DNA of 64,000 nt from NCBI RefSeq assembly GCF_002407065.1, contig NZ_CP023564.1, forward strand, positions 2,108,001 through 2,172,000, written 5' to 3'. Below, one piece after another: positions 1 to 9,278 of the stretch. The stretch's first letter is position 1; each line of letters begins with the position of its first letter. Made by a program: the position numbers and the translations under genes. The notes beneath the pieces are model-generated. The model had not been told where the DNA came from. It searched no databases and saw only the letters and a program-made list of their open reading frames with translations. The DNA comes from Brachybacterium ginsengisoli (GTDB lineage Bacteria; Actinomycetota; Actinomycetes; Actinomycetales; Dermabacteraceae).

Positions 1-157
1 TCATGTAGGGGCCGAGGACCTCGTAGAGGTGAAGATCGGATCCGCAGATCGCCGTCGACGTGATCCTGATGATCGCGTCGCCGGGTTCCTGGAGCTGAGG
101 ATCCGGAACCTCCTCGACGCTGATCGTGCGCTTGCCCTGCCATGTCACTGCTCTCAC
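1..157 (-). CDS. Zinc-dependent alcohol dehydrogenase, N-terminal fragment (cut by window edge)
   Basis: The first 52 codons of a medium-chain zinc alcohol dehydrogenase are present; the rest lies before base 1. The protein begins MRAVTWQGKRTISVEEVPDP and contains AICGSDLHLYE, in which Cys38 and the following GSDLH are the start of the catalytic-zinc site of this family. The opening closely resembles the glutathione-independent formaldehyde dehydrogenase-like enzymes common in actinomycetes. The GTG start at 157 is supported by a GGAGG box (165-169) with 7 nt spacing. It lies 120 bp downstream of the catalase on the same strand. Exact substrate cannot be told from the fragment. Confidence 0.85.
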   Translation of the reverse strand, partial: MRAVTWQGKRTISVEEVPDPQLQEPGDAIIRITSTAICGSDLHLYEVLGPYM

Positions 158-208
158 GGTGAGTCCTCCGTTCGGGGTCGGTTCGACATCGGTGGGGCCC
201 CGGCGGTC

Positions 209-232
209 GGGGCTCTGAGGGTGCGGAGCCCT
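209..232 (-). terminator. Possible terminator after the catalase gene
   Basis: A short GC-rich hairpin (arms around GGGCTC at 210-215 and GAGCCC at 226-231, 10-nt loop) sits between the catalase stop and the alcohol dehydrogenase start. There is no T-run, so this is only a candidate. Confidence 0.3.
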
Positions 233-277
233 CGCCGTCCTCCGGGCTGTCCGCGCGGCTCGAGCGCCAGCACCCTC

Positions 278-2497
278 TCAGGCATCGGCCGGGAACCGCT
301 CCCAGACGCGATGGCTCTCCAGCAGGGTCCGGATCTCGGAGAGGACGGCCCGACCGTCCTCTCCGGCCACGAGCCCGGCGCCGCCGGGGGCCGTGCGTGC
401 TGCCAGCGCCGTGCGCCCCTCGCCCCAGGCACCCATCGCCTTGGCATGACGCCAGCAGTCGTCGATCAGCGTGCCGACGCGGGGCTCGACCTCTCCGCTG
501 CTGGGTGCTCCGGCCGTCGGATCGACCGAGGGCCGTGCATCCGGGGCGGTGAGCGGGTTGCCCGCGAGGAGCAGGGCGTCGAGCTCCGCGGACGCTGCGG
601 TGCCGAAGGTCCGCCCAACGGGCACGCCCGCCACCTCTCCGCCGCGCGGGGCGATCACGATCGGTGTCATCGAGGCCGCCACGACGGCATCGTGCAGGGC
701 GAGCAGGGCCGAGTTGTCGCCGTCGGGGTCCACGACGATGCCGATCGTCCGTCCGTCGGTCGGCCATCGGGCGCCCAGCTGCGAGAGCGGTGCGCTGGTG
801 ACCGGCGCGCCGTCGGTCCCGTCCTCGGCCGGGATCGTCCGCTCGGGGGCGGTCATCCCGAGCGCTGCGGCGACCCGTGCGCACAGCTCCCCGTCGATGT
901 TCGCCAGCGACTGCAGCTGTCGTTCGCGGATCGTCGCCTCGTAGCACTTCGCGAGCTCGAAGGAGTAGGCGTCGACGATGTGATCCCGCTCGACCGGGGT
1001 CATGCTGCGCCAGAAGAGTCGGGCCTGGCTGAAGTGGTCCTCGAACGTCGCCGAGAGGGCGCGCTCCTTCACGCTCTCCGGCACGACCACCGGGAGGTCC
1101 TCGAGGGCCCCGTCCATCTCGCCCGCCAGGAACGGGCACCCGCCGTCCAGCGAGTTCGGCTGATAGGGCGCGACACCGGAGTGGTCGCCCTGCTGCCCGT
1201 AGCCGTCGCGCAGCATGTCGTTGATCGGAGCATGGGCGCGGTTGATCGGCAGCTGGGCGAAGTTCGGCCCGCCCAGCCGGGTCAGCTGGGTGTCGACGTA
1301 GGAGAACAGCCGCACCTGCAGCAGCGGGTCGTCGGTGACGTCGATGCCCGGCACCAGATGGCCGGGGTTGAAGGCGACCTGCTCCGTCTCGGCGAAGTAG
1401 TTGCGGGGATTGCGGTCCAGGGTGAGCCGCCCGACAGGCTGGACCGGCGCGAGCTCCTCGGGGACGAACTTCGTGGGATCCAGGAGATCGATGCCCTCGA
1501 AGCTCTGCTCCGCGTTGTCGGGGAACACCTGGATGCCGAGCTCCCAGCTCGGATAGGCACCGGACTCGATCGCATCGGCGAGGTCGCGACGATGGAAGTC
1601 CGGGTCCGCGCCGCCGAGGAGCTGCGCTTCCTCCCAGGTCAGGGAGTGCACACCGAGCGCCGGCTTCCAGTGGAGCTTCGCCAGCGATGTCTCGCCGTCG
1701 CTGTTCGAGAGCCGGAAGGTGTGGACGCCGAAGCCCTCCATCATCCGGAACGAGCGCGGGATGCCGCGGTCTCCCATGAACCACAGCGTGTGATGCTGCG
1801 CCTCGGTATGGAGCGAGACGAAATCCCAGAACGTGTCGTGGGCGCTCTGCGCCTGCGGGATCTCCCGGTCCGGATGCGGCTTCGCCGCGTGCACCACATC
1901 GGGGAACTTCATGCCGTCCTGGATGAAGAACACCGGGATGTTGTTGCCGACGAGATCGAAGGTGCCCTCCTCGGTGTAGAACTTCGTCGCGAAGCCGCGG
2001 GTGTCGCGCGCGGTGTCCATGGAGCCGCGGGAGCCGACGACGGTCGAGAACCGCGTGAACACCTCGGTGCGCACGCCCTTCGCGAGGAAGCCCGCCCGGC
2101 AGACGGGCTCCGCGGTCCCATAGCCCTCGAACACCCCGTGCGCCGCCGCCCCGCGGGCGTGGACCACTCGCTCCGGGATCCGCTCATGGTCGAAATGGGT
2201 GATCTTCTCCCGCAGATGATGGTCCTGCAGCAGCACGGGGCCGCGCCTGCCGGCCTTGAGCGAATGGTCGGTGTCCCGCAGCCGTGCGCCCTGAGAGGTG
2301 GTCAGGAACTCCCCCTGCTGCGCAGTGGTGGACGGCTCCCGACCGGGCTCGGCGCCCGTGGGGGTGCGGGGCTGTGCACCCTGCTGGTCCGACTTCGGGG
2401 GGAGCGGGCCGGTGGGCTCCGTCGGCTCCTGGAGCGAGGGGGGCCGACTGCTCGGGCGGCCGGGTGCGGGATCTGAAGCGTTCTCGGTGGATGCCAC
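278..2497 (-). CDS. katE: Large-subunit (HPII/KatE-type) monofunctional haem catalase
   Basis: Decomposes hydrogen peroxide to water and oxygen in the cytoplasm. The 739-residue length matches large-subunit catalases rather than the ~500-residue small type. After a Pro-rich N-terminal tail (about residues 1-65) the core shows FDHERIPERVVHARG with catalytic His113, the LVGNN segment with the catalytic Asn (185/186), and RLFSYVDTQ with the haem-ligand Tyr400. Residues from about 590 on form the flavodoxin-like C-terminal domain typical of clade 2 enzymes (GRTIGIVVDPDGD). The GTG start at 2497 has a GAGGAGG box 9 nt upstream. It stands beside NHEJ repair genes, which suggests a stress-protection neighbourhood; no regulator is adjacent. 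Confidence 0.95.
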   Translation of the reverse strand: MASTENASDPAPGRPSSRPPSLQEPTEPTGPLPPKSDQQGAQPRTPTGAEPGREPSTTAQQGEFLTTSQGARLRDTDHSLKAGRRGPVLLQDHHLREKITHFDHERIPERVVHARGAAAHGVFEGYGTAEPVCRAGFLAKGVRTEVFTRFSTVVGSRGSMDTARDTRGFATKFYTEEGTFDLVGNNIPVFFIQDGMKFPDVVHAAKPHPDREIPQAQSAHDTFWDFVSLHTEAQHHTLWFMGDRGIPRSFRMMEGFGVHTFRLSNSDGETSLAKLHWKPALGVHSLTWEEAQLLGGADPDFHRRDLADAIESGAYPSWELGIQVFPDNAEQSFEGIDLLDPTKFVPEELAPVQPVGRLTLDRNPRNYFAETEQVAFNPGHLVPGIDVTDDPLLQVRLFSYVDTQLTRLGGPNFAQLPINRAHAPINDMLRDGYGQQGDHSGVAPYQPNSLDGGCPFLAGEMDGALEDLPVVVPESVKERALSATFEDHFSQARLFWRSMTPVERDHIVDAYSFELAKCYEATIRERQLQSLANIDGELCARVAAALGMTAPERTIPAEDGTDGAPVTSAPLSQLGARWPTDGRTIGIVVDPDGDNSALLALHDAVVAASMTPIVIAPRGGEVAGVPVGRTFGTAASAELDALLLAGNPLTAPDARPSVDPTAGAPSSGEVEPRVGTLIDDCWRHAKAMGAWGEGRTALAARTAPGGAGLVAGEDGRAVLSEIRTLLESHRVWERFPADA

Positions 2498-2708
2498 GGT
2501 GCGTGTCCTCCTCAGGGTCGGACCTGCCTCTGGTGATGCCCGACACCGTACGTTTCATGCCGTCCCCGGGGAAGCCGTCCCCCCTCCGACCACCGACGGA
2601 GGTCGCGGACCGACCGGTCCGCCGGGCGGACGGGGGCCGTGACGAGCCGGTCGTGCGCGCCGGAGACGCTCGCAGGGCCCGGCGGTCAGGACGAGCCGGA
2701 CGGGCGCT

Positions 2709-3275
2709 TCACCTCGACCACCGCGTCACGCACTCCTGGACATGGGCCAGCTCGGCCTGCCGATCGGCGACGAGGAGGTCGAACACGGCGCGACGGTGGT
2801 CCCACCGCTCGTCGGCGACGGCATCGGTGACGACCGTGGCTCTGATGTTGTGCGCATAGGCGTCCCGCGCGGTCTGGGTGATGCAGGCATGCGCGGAGAC
2901 TCCGGCGATCATCACCCGGGAGACGCCGAGGGTGTGCAGCCGCATCAGGAGATCCGTCCCGAGCCAGGCGCTGTCACGCGTCTTCTCGATCCGGGTCATC
3001 CCGGACGTGTCCAGCTCGGAGAGCGTCTGCGTGCCCGGATCGCCGTGGAACAGGTATCCCTGGTCGTCGTCGAGCATGTTCAGGGTCCACGTCGAACGAT
3101 CCCGGCTGTGCTCCGTGCTGATCAGGAAGATCGGCACGCCGGCGCATCGTGCCGCCTCCGCCAGGACGGAGACGGCGCTCACGAGCTCGCCGCGGACGTC
3201 CCTCAGCCCCGGGGCGTCCAGGAACGCCTCCTGCAGGTCGACGAGGAGAAGTGCATCATCGGGAACCCCGGTCAT
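2709..3275 (-). CDS. Isochorismatase-family cysteine hydrolase
   Basis: A 188-residue single-domain hydrolase of the isochorismatase/nicotinamidase superfamily. The catalytic triad is readable: Asp13 in LLLVDLQEAF, Lys98 in RIEKTRDSAW, and Cys131 in VSAHACITQTARDAY. Family members cleave isochorismate, nicotinamide, N-carbamoyl compounds or similar amide/ether bonds. Nothing here fixes the substrate: there is no siderophore or NAD-salvage gene nearby. It lies 109 bp downstream of ligD and 211 bp upstream of katE on the same strand. An AGAGG box lies about 9 nt before the ATG. Confidence 0.85.
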   Translation of the reverse strand: MTGVPDDALLLVDLQEAFLDAPGLRDVRGELVSAVSVLAEAARCAGVPIFLISTEHSRDRSTWTLNMLDDDQGYLFHGDPGTQTLSELDTSGMTRIEKTRDSAWLGTDLLMRLHTLGVSRVMIAGVSAHACITQTARDAYAHNIRATVVTDAVADERWDHRRAVFDLLVADRQAELAHVQECVTRWSR

Positions 3276-3384
3276 GCTCAGAAGCCTCTCATGGGCGGAC
3301 GGTCCCCGGGCAGCGGCGGCACCGGCTCCTCCGTCTCCGTCACGGGAGCAGGACCCGCAGCGCCCTCATGGTGCCGTCCCGGGC

Positions 3385-5958
3385 TCACTGCTCTCCTCGT
3401 ACCTCGTGCGCCTGCTTGTCACGCCTCCATCCCCGCCACACAGGATGCCGCAGGCGGCCGTCCTCGGTGCGCTCGCTGTACCGGACCTCCCCGACGAGGT
3501 CCGCACGCACCCACTCCGCATCGCGGCGATCCGCAGCGGGCACGTCGTCCGCCGGTGGCGTCCTGCGGGCACGGGAGGCGAGCGTGCTCGTGATCTGCTC
3601 GAGATCCCGGTCGCTGAATCCCGTCCCGACACGACCGACGTAGCGCAGGACACCCTCCCCGTCGGGGATCGCCAGCAGCAGGGACCCGATGCTCCCGGAG
3701 CGACCGCCCTTCCCGTGTCGCCAGCCGATGACCACGACCTCCTGGTGGCGGGCGTTCTTGATCTTGATCCAGGTGCGACTGCGCCTGCCGGGCTGGTAGA
3801 CACCCGTCTCGGTCTTCGCCATGACGCCTTCGAGCTGGAGCTCCTTCGAGAGCTCGATGGCGTGGTCGACGTCGCCGTGGTCCGCCTGCGGCACGTGGAT
3901 GTGCTCGGTCGACCGCACCGTGTCGAACAGCGCGGATCGGCGCTCGCGGTACGGGGTGCGAAGCAGCGGAACGCCTCCGCGCCGGAGCAGGTCGAAGATC
4001 ATCACATGCGCCTCGACCTCCTTCCTGGCCCGTTCCACATCGCGGTCTCGCGTGAGACCGAGTCGTCGCTGCAGTCGGGAGAAGGAGGGGCGGTCGCGGG
4101 CGTCGAGTGCGACGATCTCACCGTCGAGGACGGTCTCCCCCGCAGCGAGGGCCGCGGGATCGAGCGCCTCCAACAGCTCGGCGAGCTCGGGGAAGGTGGA
4201 GGTGAGGTCCTTTCCACCGCGGCTGGTCAGGCGGACTGCCTCCGCCGTGACCGTGGCGACGACACGCACCCCGTCCCACTTCATCTCGAAGGCCCAGTCG
4301 TCCTGGTCACGGATGTCGTCCCGGCTCCCGAGAGTGGCGAGCATCGGCGAGATCGGATCGCTCATGGCGGCCGGCTCGGGCCGGGCCCCCGAGGACGACG
4401 CCGAGGTGGGGGAAGACGCCGAAGGAGCGCGCTCTTCCCGAGGCCTCCCCCGCCCCTCGCACGACGCCGGCTCCTCCCCCGTCGGCGGCTGGTCCTTCGT
4501 GAGGTGCAGCAGCCAGCTGGCATCGGCCCTCCCCGACGTGGGATCACCGTTCCCGCCCATGCCGCCGGTGTGGACGAAGGCGAAACGGCGTGGCGCGCCG
4601 CCGAGGCCACCGTCCGGGCGACCGTGGCAGACGACGACGATCTCCTCTCCATCGCGCCACGTCTCGACCTCCAGGGACCCGGTGTCCCAGAGGGTGACGT
4701 CGCCGGCGCCGTACTCGCCCTTCGGGATCGTGCCCTCGAAGGTCCCGTACTCGAGCGGGTGGTCCTCGGTCTGCACCGCAAGGCGGTTCACGTCGACGTC
4801 GACCGGGGGGCCCTTGGGCACAGCCCAGGAGACCAGCACCCCGTCGTGCTCGAGACGGAAGTCCCAGTGCAGTCGGGACGCGTGGTGCTCCTGGATCACG
4901 AACATCGGGTCCTCCGGCTCGCGAGGGTCACGTGCCCCCTCCGGATCCGGCCGTCCCTCCGGGACGGGCTCGGGTGTCCTCGACGCCTCCCGCCTGGAGC
5001 GGTAGACCTCCAGGCGGTCCCTCGACCGCCCGCCCGACGAGGCGCCGCCCTCCGTCCCGCCCTTCCCGGCGCTCGAGCCCAGCGCCGCGATCGGGTCCAT
5101 GCCGTCCTCGACCCGACGCAGGACGTCGCCGAGCTCGAGCTGATCGAGCTCGGGGTCCTCGATCTCCTCCCACGTGCGGGGCGCCGCCACCGATGGGCGC
5201 AGCCGTCCTCTCAGCGAGTAGGGGCACACCGTGGTCTTGTGCCCGTTGTTCTGCGACCAGTCCACGAGCACCCTGCCCGACCGCAATGACTTCTTCATGT
5301 CGCTGACCACGAGATCAGGATGATCCTCCTCCAACGCCCTCGCCAGTTCGTGGGCGACCTGGGTGATCTGCTGAGCGGTGGCGGCGCCGTCCAGCGGCGC
5401 GTAGAGGTGGATGCCCTTGGAGCCGGAGGTGACCGGGAAGGACTCCATCGCCATGTCCTCCAGGATCTCGCGGCACCACAGGGCGACGCGGGCGCAGTCC
5501 GTGAGGTCGGCTCCCGGCCCAGGGTCGAGGTCCAGCACGAGGCGGTCGGGGTTCGACGCCGTCAGATCCTCGTCGAATCGCCACTGGGGCGTGTGGATCT
5601 CGAGCGCCGCCAGCTGCGCGAGCCACACCAGCACGGCGGTCTCGTCGACCAGCGGATAGGTGGAGACGCCGTCGCTGTGCTCGAGGTCCGCACGCGGCAC
5701 CCACGACGGGGCGCGATCCTCGAGATCCTTGCGAAAGAAGACCGTGCCGGGCCGATCGGCGGTCCCCACCCCGTCGACCCACCGCTTGCGGGTCGCCGGG
5801 CGCCGCCTCGCCTGCGGGATCATCACCGCGGCGATGCGTCGGTAGTAGTCCAGCACCTCTCCCTTGGTGGTCCCCGTGGAGGAGAAGAAGACCTTCTCGA
5901 GGTTCGACACCTTCAGCGTGCGGTCCTCGATCCTGACGCTCTGCTCATCGGTGGCCAT
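3385..5958 (-). CDS. ligD: Multifunctional NHEJ DNA ligase LigD (polymerase-phosphoesterase-ligase)
   Basis: End-processing ligase of bacterial non-homologous end joining, working with Ku at double-strand breaks. The 857 residues hold three domains in the mycobacterial order. First is a PrimPol-type polymerase (about 10-290; metal ligands Asp143 and Asp145 in LDLDPG, Asp233 in LVDW, plus SGSKGIHLY). Second is a 3'-phosphoesterase (about 350-490; FVIQEHHASRLHWDFRLEHDG). Third is an ATP-dependent ligase (about 535-857; nucleotidyl Lys560 in EMKWDGVR). Low-complexity linkers lie at roughly 292-350 and 492-532. The reading frame stays open upstream to 6198, but conserved sequence begins at MATDEQSVRIEDR (5958) and a longer start would overlap ku. 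Divergent from ku by 100 bp; no clear ribosome-binding site. Confidence 0.95.
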   Translation of the reverse strand: MATDEQSVRIEDRTLKVSNLEKVFFSSTGTTKGEVLDYYRRIAAVMIPQARRRPATRKRWVDGVGTADRPGTVFFRKDLEDRAPSWVPRADLEHSDGVSTYPLVDETAVLVWLAQLAALEIHTPQWRFDEDLTASNPDRLVLDLDPGPGADLTDCARVALWCREILEDMAMESFPVTSGSKGIHLYAPLDGAATAQQITQVAHELARALEEDHPDLVVSDMKKSLRSGRVLVDWSQNNGHKTTVCPYSLRGRLRPSVAAPRTWEEIEDPELDQLELGDVLRRVEDGMDPIAALGSSAGKGGTEGGASSGGRSRDRLEVYRSRREASRTPEPVPEGRPDPEGARDPREPEDPMFVIQEHHASRLHWDFRLEHDGVLVSWAVPKGPPVDVDVNRLAVQTEDHPLEYGTFEGTIPKGEYGAGDVTLWDTGSLEVETWRDGEEIVVVCHGRPDGGLGGAPRRFAFVHTGGMGGNGDPTSGRADASWLLHLTKDQPPTGEEPASCEGRGRPREERAPSASSPTSASSSGARPEPAAMSDPISPMLATLGSRDDIRDQDDWAFEMKWDGVRVVATVTAEAVRLTSRGGKDLTSTFPELAELLEALDPAALAAGETVLDGEIVALDARDRPSFSRLQRRLGLTRDRDVERARKEVEAHVMIFDLLRRGGVPLLRTPYRERRSALFDTVRSTEHIHVPQADHGDVDHAIELSKELQLEGVMAKTETGVYQPGRRSRTWIKIKNARHQEVVVIGWRHGKGGRSGSIGSLLLAIPDGEGVLRYVGRVGTGFSDRDLEQITSTLASRARRTPPADDVPAADRRDAEWVRADLVGEVRYSERTEDGRLRHPVWRGWRRDKQAHEVRGEQ

Positions 5959-6058
5959 ACGCCCACTGTGCCCTGCTCCACGCGTGCCGTCACTCCCCGA
6001 CCCCGGAGTATCGACCGATCGTTCTGGCCTGTCGTCGGAGCGCATGGTGTCATGGGGC

Positions 6059-7117
6059 ATGCGCGCTATATGGAGCGGTGAGATCACGTTCGGGCTCGTC
6101 AACGTCCCGGTGAAGCTGTACGGTGCGACCCGCTCGCACGACCTCTCCTTCCACCAGGTCCATGACGAGGACCACGGGCGCATCCGGTACCAGCGCACCT
6201 GCGAGGTCTGCGGCCGCGAGATCGATTACGAGCACATCGACAAGGCCTACGACGACGGCGACAAGACCGTGGTGCTCACCGACGAGGAGCTCGACGAGCT
6301 CCCTGCGGAGGACAACGACGAGATCGACGTGGTGCAGTTCGTCCCGGACGAACAGGTCGATCCGATCCTGCTCGGGACCTCCTACTTCCTCGAGCCGGTG
6401 GGCCGTTCCTCGAAGGCGTACGTGCTCCTGCGCCGCACTCTCGAGGACACGGAGCGCACCGCCGTCGTCACCTTCACGCTGCGCACGAAGACCCGTCTCG
6501 GGGTGCTCCGGGTGCACGAGGACCTCCTCGCCCTGCAGACCCTGCGCTGGCCCTCTGACCTCAAGGAGGTGGACTTCGGCCCGAAGTCCACCAGGGTCTC
6601 CGCGAAGGAGAGATCGATGTCCGCCGCACTGGTCGACCAGTTCAGCGGCGACTTCGATCCCGAGCAGTTCACGGACGAGTACCAGGCACAGCTGCGCCAG
6701 CTCGTGGAGGCCAAGCTCGAGGAGGGAGATGCGGTCGACACCGACGCGACCTTCGGCCGGGACGGCTCGACGGAGGACGAGGGGGACGGGAAGGTGATCA
6801 GCCTGATGGATGCGCTGGAGCGCAGCGTGCAGAAGCGGCGCGACGCGGCGTCGTCGTCCGGAGGCCGGAACGGGCCGACGGCCTCGAGCACCACAGGCAG
6901 GGCGACCGCGACGAAGACGACGAAGAAATCCAAGACGGCGAAGAACTCGAAGAAGTCGAAGACCACGAAGAGCTCGAAGACGTCAGCCGCCGAGGAGAAG
7001 AAGTCGGCGGCCGGTGACAAGAAGGGGTCGGCGAGGACGAAGAAGGCGTCGGCCAAGGGGAAGACGTCGTCCTCCCGCCCCTCGAGCTCGTCCCGCACCT
7101 CGAAGAAGTCCGCGTAG
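6059..7117 (+). CDS. ku: Ku homodimer DNA end-binding protein
   Basis: Binds broken DNA ends and recruits LigD. The 352-residue protein starts MRAIWSGEITFGLVNVPVKL, the hallmark N-terminus of bacterial Ku, and includes the Cys pair of RTCEVCGREI. The core ends near residue 265. From there to the end runs a Lys/Ser/Thr/Ala-rich tail (many KKS, KTS and KKA repeats). Such basic C-terminal extensions in actinobacterial Ku bind DNA non-specifically and help stimulate the ligase. The frame is open further 5' (to 5864, with an in-frame ATG 5 codons upstream of the chosen one), but similarity to the family begins at 6059. Divergently paired with ligD. Confidence 0.95.
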   Translation: MRAIWSGEITFGLVNVPVKLYGATRSHDLSFHQVHDEDHGRIRYQRTCEVCGREIDYEHIDKAYDDGDKTVVLTDEELDELPAEDNDEIDVVQFVPDEQVDPILLGTSYFLEPVGRSSKAYVLLRRTLEDTERTAVVTFTLRTKTRLGVLRVHEDLLALQTLRWPSDLKEVDFGPKSTRVSAKERSMSAALVDQFSGDFDPEQFTDEYQAQLRQLVEAKLEEGDAVDTDATFGRDGSTEDEGDGKVISLMDALERSVQKRRDAASSSGGRNGPTASSTTGRATATKTTKKSKTAKNSKKSKTTKSSKTSAAEEKKSAAGDKKGSARTKKASAKGKTSSSRPSSSSRTSKKSA

Positions 7118-7225
7118 GCGATCGGGAGACCGAACGGTCCGGGGCCTCGACAGTCCGGGATCCGGCTCGCACGCTGGACTCACCCGCGAGGCGTCGCGGG
7201 GACCCCAGCGAAAGAGGTGGATGCC

Positions 7226-7552
7226 ATGCCCGACGCGTGGAGCGACAAGCGCGAACGCCAGTACGAGCACGTCAAGGAGAGCCTGACGGACCAGGGACGC
7301 TCCTCCGACGAGGCCGAGGAGATCGCAGCCCGGACCGTCAACAAGACCCGAGCCCAGGAGGGTGAGTCCGAGGAGGCCAGCCGGACGTCCACCGAGGACA
7401 TGTCCCCGGCGGAACGCGGAGGACAGAGATCCCACTCAGGGCCGCAGGGGCGCACGAAGGACCAGCTCTACGAGGACGCCAAGCGCCAGAACATCGAAGG
7501 CCGTTCCTCGATGGACAAGGACGAGCTCCGGGACGCGGTCGAGGACCGCTGA
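7226..7552 (+). CDS. Small acidic/charged stress protein with Rho-N-like C-terminus
   Basis: A 108-residue, very hydrophilic protein of the type usually annotated as plasmid stabilization protein or Rho N-terminal-domain protein in actinomycetes. It begins MPDAWSDKRERQYEHVKES, with a helical charged N-terminal half, and ends TKDQLYEDAKRQNIEGRSSMDKDELRDAVEDR, a SAP/Rho-N-like helix-extension-helix. No transmembrane segment or catalytic motif is visible. The AAAGAGG box (7211-7217) 8 nt before the ATG at 7226 makes this start better than the in-frame GTG at 7217. It follows ku by 108 bp on the same strand. Function unknown; a DNA- or RNA-associated stress role is a guess. Confidence 0.75.
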   Translation: MPDAWSDKRERQYEHVKESLTDQGRSSDEAEEIAARTVNKTRAQEGESEEASRTSTEDMSPAERGGQRSHSGPQGRTKDQLYEDAKRQNIEGRSSMDKDELRDAVEDR

Positions 7553-7616
7553 GCCCTGCCGGAGCCACGAGCCGCCCTCACGGCCGTGTCCAGGGTCTCC
7601 GGCGCCCCGCGGGAGA

Positions 7617-7662
7617 CGACAGCGGCGCCCGTCGACCTCTCGGTCGGCGGGCGCCGCTGTCG
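7617..7662. terminator. Bidirectional intrinsic terminator between the ku side and pyk
   Basis: Perfect 15-bp inverted repeat (arm 7617-7631, CGACAGCGGCGCCCG; partner 7648-7662), extended inward by a G-U pair and five more pairs to a TCTC tetraloop. It sits between the ends of two convergent genes and can serve both strands. Confidence 0.8.
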
Positions 7663-7706
7663 TGCGGGCCTCCTGGATCGGGGTGCCGATCCGGGAGACG
7701 CCGACC

Positions 7707-9176
7707 TCAGCTGCCGGAGCCGGAGGCGATGTTGTCGGCCTCGATGCGGGCCGACTCGGTGCCGTCGAGGTCGCCGATGCGGTGCACGCGCAGCGTGTTG
7801 GTCGAGCCGTGGACGCCGGGAGGGGAACCGGCCGCGACGATGACCAGATCGTTCTTCTGCAGGCCCTTCTGCTCGCGGAGCAGATCGTCGACCTTGCCGA
7901 CCATCGCGTCGGTATCGCTCTGCATCGGCACCAGGTGCGCCTCGATGCCCCAGGTCAGGGACAGCTGGCGGGCGATCTCGGGGTACGGGGTCAGCGCCAG
8001 CAGGGGGATGCTGGGGCGCAGGCGGGACAGGCGGCGCGCGGTGTCGCCGGACTCGGTGAAGGTCACCAGGTACTGGGCGGAGAGCTGGTCGCCGATCTCG
8101 GCGGCCGCACGGGTGATCGCGCCGCCGCGGGTGTGCGGGATGGTGCCCAGCGGGAGGATGCGGTCCGCACCGTTCTCCTCCGTGTTGGTGATGATCCGCG
8201 CCATGGTGCGCACGGCCTCGAAGGGGTACTTGCCCACGCTGGTCTCGCCGGAGAGCATGACCGCGTCGGCGCCGTCGAGGATCGCGTTGGCGCAGTCGGA
8301 CGCCTCCGCACGGGTGGGACGGGGGCTCTCGATCATCGACTCGAGCACCTGGGTCGCCACGATCACGGGCTTCGCGTTGCGACGGGCCAGCTCGATGGCG
8401 CGCTTCTGCACCAGCGGGACCTGCTCCAGCGGCAGCTCGACGCCGAGGTCGCCACGGGCGACCATGATGCCGTCGAAGGCGCCGACGATCGAGCGCAGGG
8501 CGCGGACGGCCTGCGGCTTCTCAATCTTGGCGATCACCGGGACGCGACGGTCCTCCTCCTGCATGATCCGCAGGACGTCGTCCATGTCATGCGCATCGCG
8601 CACGAAGGACAGCGCCACGAGGTCCGCGCCGAGGCCGAGGCCGAAGCGGAGATCCGCCACGTCCTTCTCGCTCATCGCGGGCACGGAGACGGCCACGCCG
8701 GGCAGGTTGATGCCCTTGTTGTTCGAGACCGGTCCGGGGACCTCGACGACGGTGACGACGTCGGTCTCGGTGACCTCGGTGACGCGCACGGAGACCTTGC
8801 CGTCGTCGATGAGGAGCACGTCGCCGGGGCGGCAGTCGCCGGGCAGGCCCTTGAACGTGGTGGAGACGCGCTCGCGGGTGCCCTCGATGTCATCCGTCGT
8901 GATGGTGAGGGTCTCGCCGACCTCGAGCTTGTGCGGTCCGTCGGAGAACTTGCCCAGACGGATCTTGGGGCCCTGGAGGTCGACCAGGATGGCGACGTTC
9001 CTGCCGAGGTCCTCGGCGGCACGGCGGATGTTCGCGTACACCTGCGCGTGATCGTCGTGCGTGCCGTGGCTGAAGTTCATCCGGGCGACGTTCATCCCGG
9101 CCTCGATCAGAGTGCGGATCTGCTCGTAGGTCCCTGTTGCGGGACCGAGCGTGCAGACGATCTTCGCTTTGCGCAT
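7707..9176 (-). CDS. pyk: Pyruvate kinase
   Basis: Last step of glycolysis: phosphoenolpyruvate + ADP to pyruvate + ATP. At 489 residues it has the normal bacterial length. Recognisable segments are RKAKIVCTLGPATGTYEQIRTL at the N-terminus, NFSHG with nucleotide and metal contacts, ILVDLQGPKIRLG, VPVIAKIEKPQAV with the catalytic Lys and metal-ligand Glu, the substrate-binding MVARGDLGVELP, and VATQVLESM. A C-terminal allosteric-type domain follows (about 350-489). It lies 102 bp downstream of gltD on the same strand and probably has its own promoter. A single pyk downstream of gltBD is a common arrangement in Micrococcales. Confidence 0.97.
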   Translation of the reverse strand: MRKAKIVCTLGPATGTYEQIRTLIEAGMNVARMNFSHGTHDDHAQVYANIRRAAEDLGRNVAILVDLQGPKIRLGKFSDGPHKLEVGETLTITTDDIEGTRERVSTTFKGLPGDCRPGDVLLIDDGKVSVRVTEVTETDVVTVVEVPGPVSNNKGINLPGVAVSVPAMSEKDVADLRFGLGLGADLVALSFVRDAHDMDDVLRIMQEEDRRVPVIAKIEKPQAVRALRSIVGAFDGIMVARGDLGVELPLEQVPLVQKRAIELARRNAKPVIVATQVLESMIESPRPTRAEASDCANAILDGADAVMLSGETSVGKYPFEAVRTMARIITNTEENGADRILPLGTIPHTRGGAITRAAAEIGDQLSAQYLVTFTESGDTARRLSRLRPSIPLLALTPYPEIARQLSLTWGIEAHLVPMQSDTDAMVGKVDDLLREQKGLQKNDLVIVAAGSPPGVHGSTNTLRVHRIGDLDGTESARIEADNIASGSGS

Positions 9177-9278
9177 GTCAACCCATCTGTAGTTCGTGTG
9201 AGGGCCGCGTTCCCTCCCGGGACAGCGCGCGAGCGCCGCAGGAGGCCCGCGGCATCGCGTGTTCTGTGCCCCAGTCTT

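Noticed and set aside
29..2476. Plus-strand open frame of 815 codons
   Set aside because: It is antisense to katE, rich in Arg/Gly/Leu with no family motifs, and arises from the high third-position GC of the true gene.
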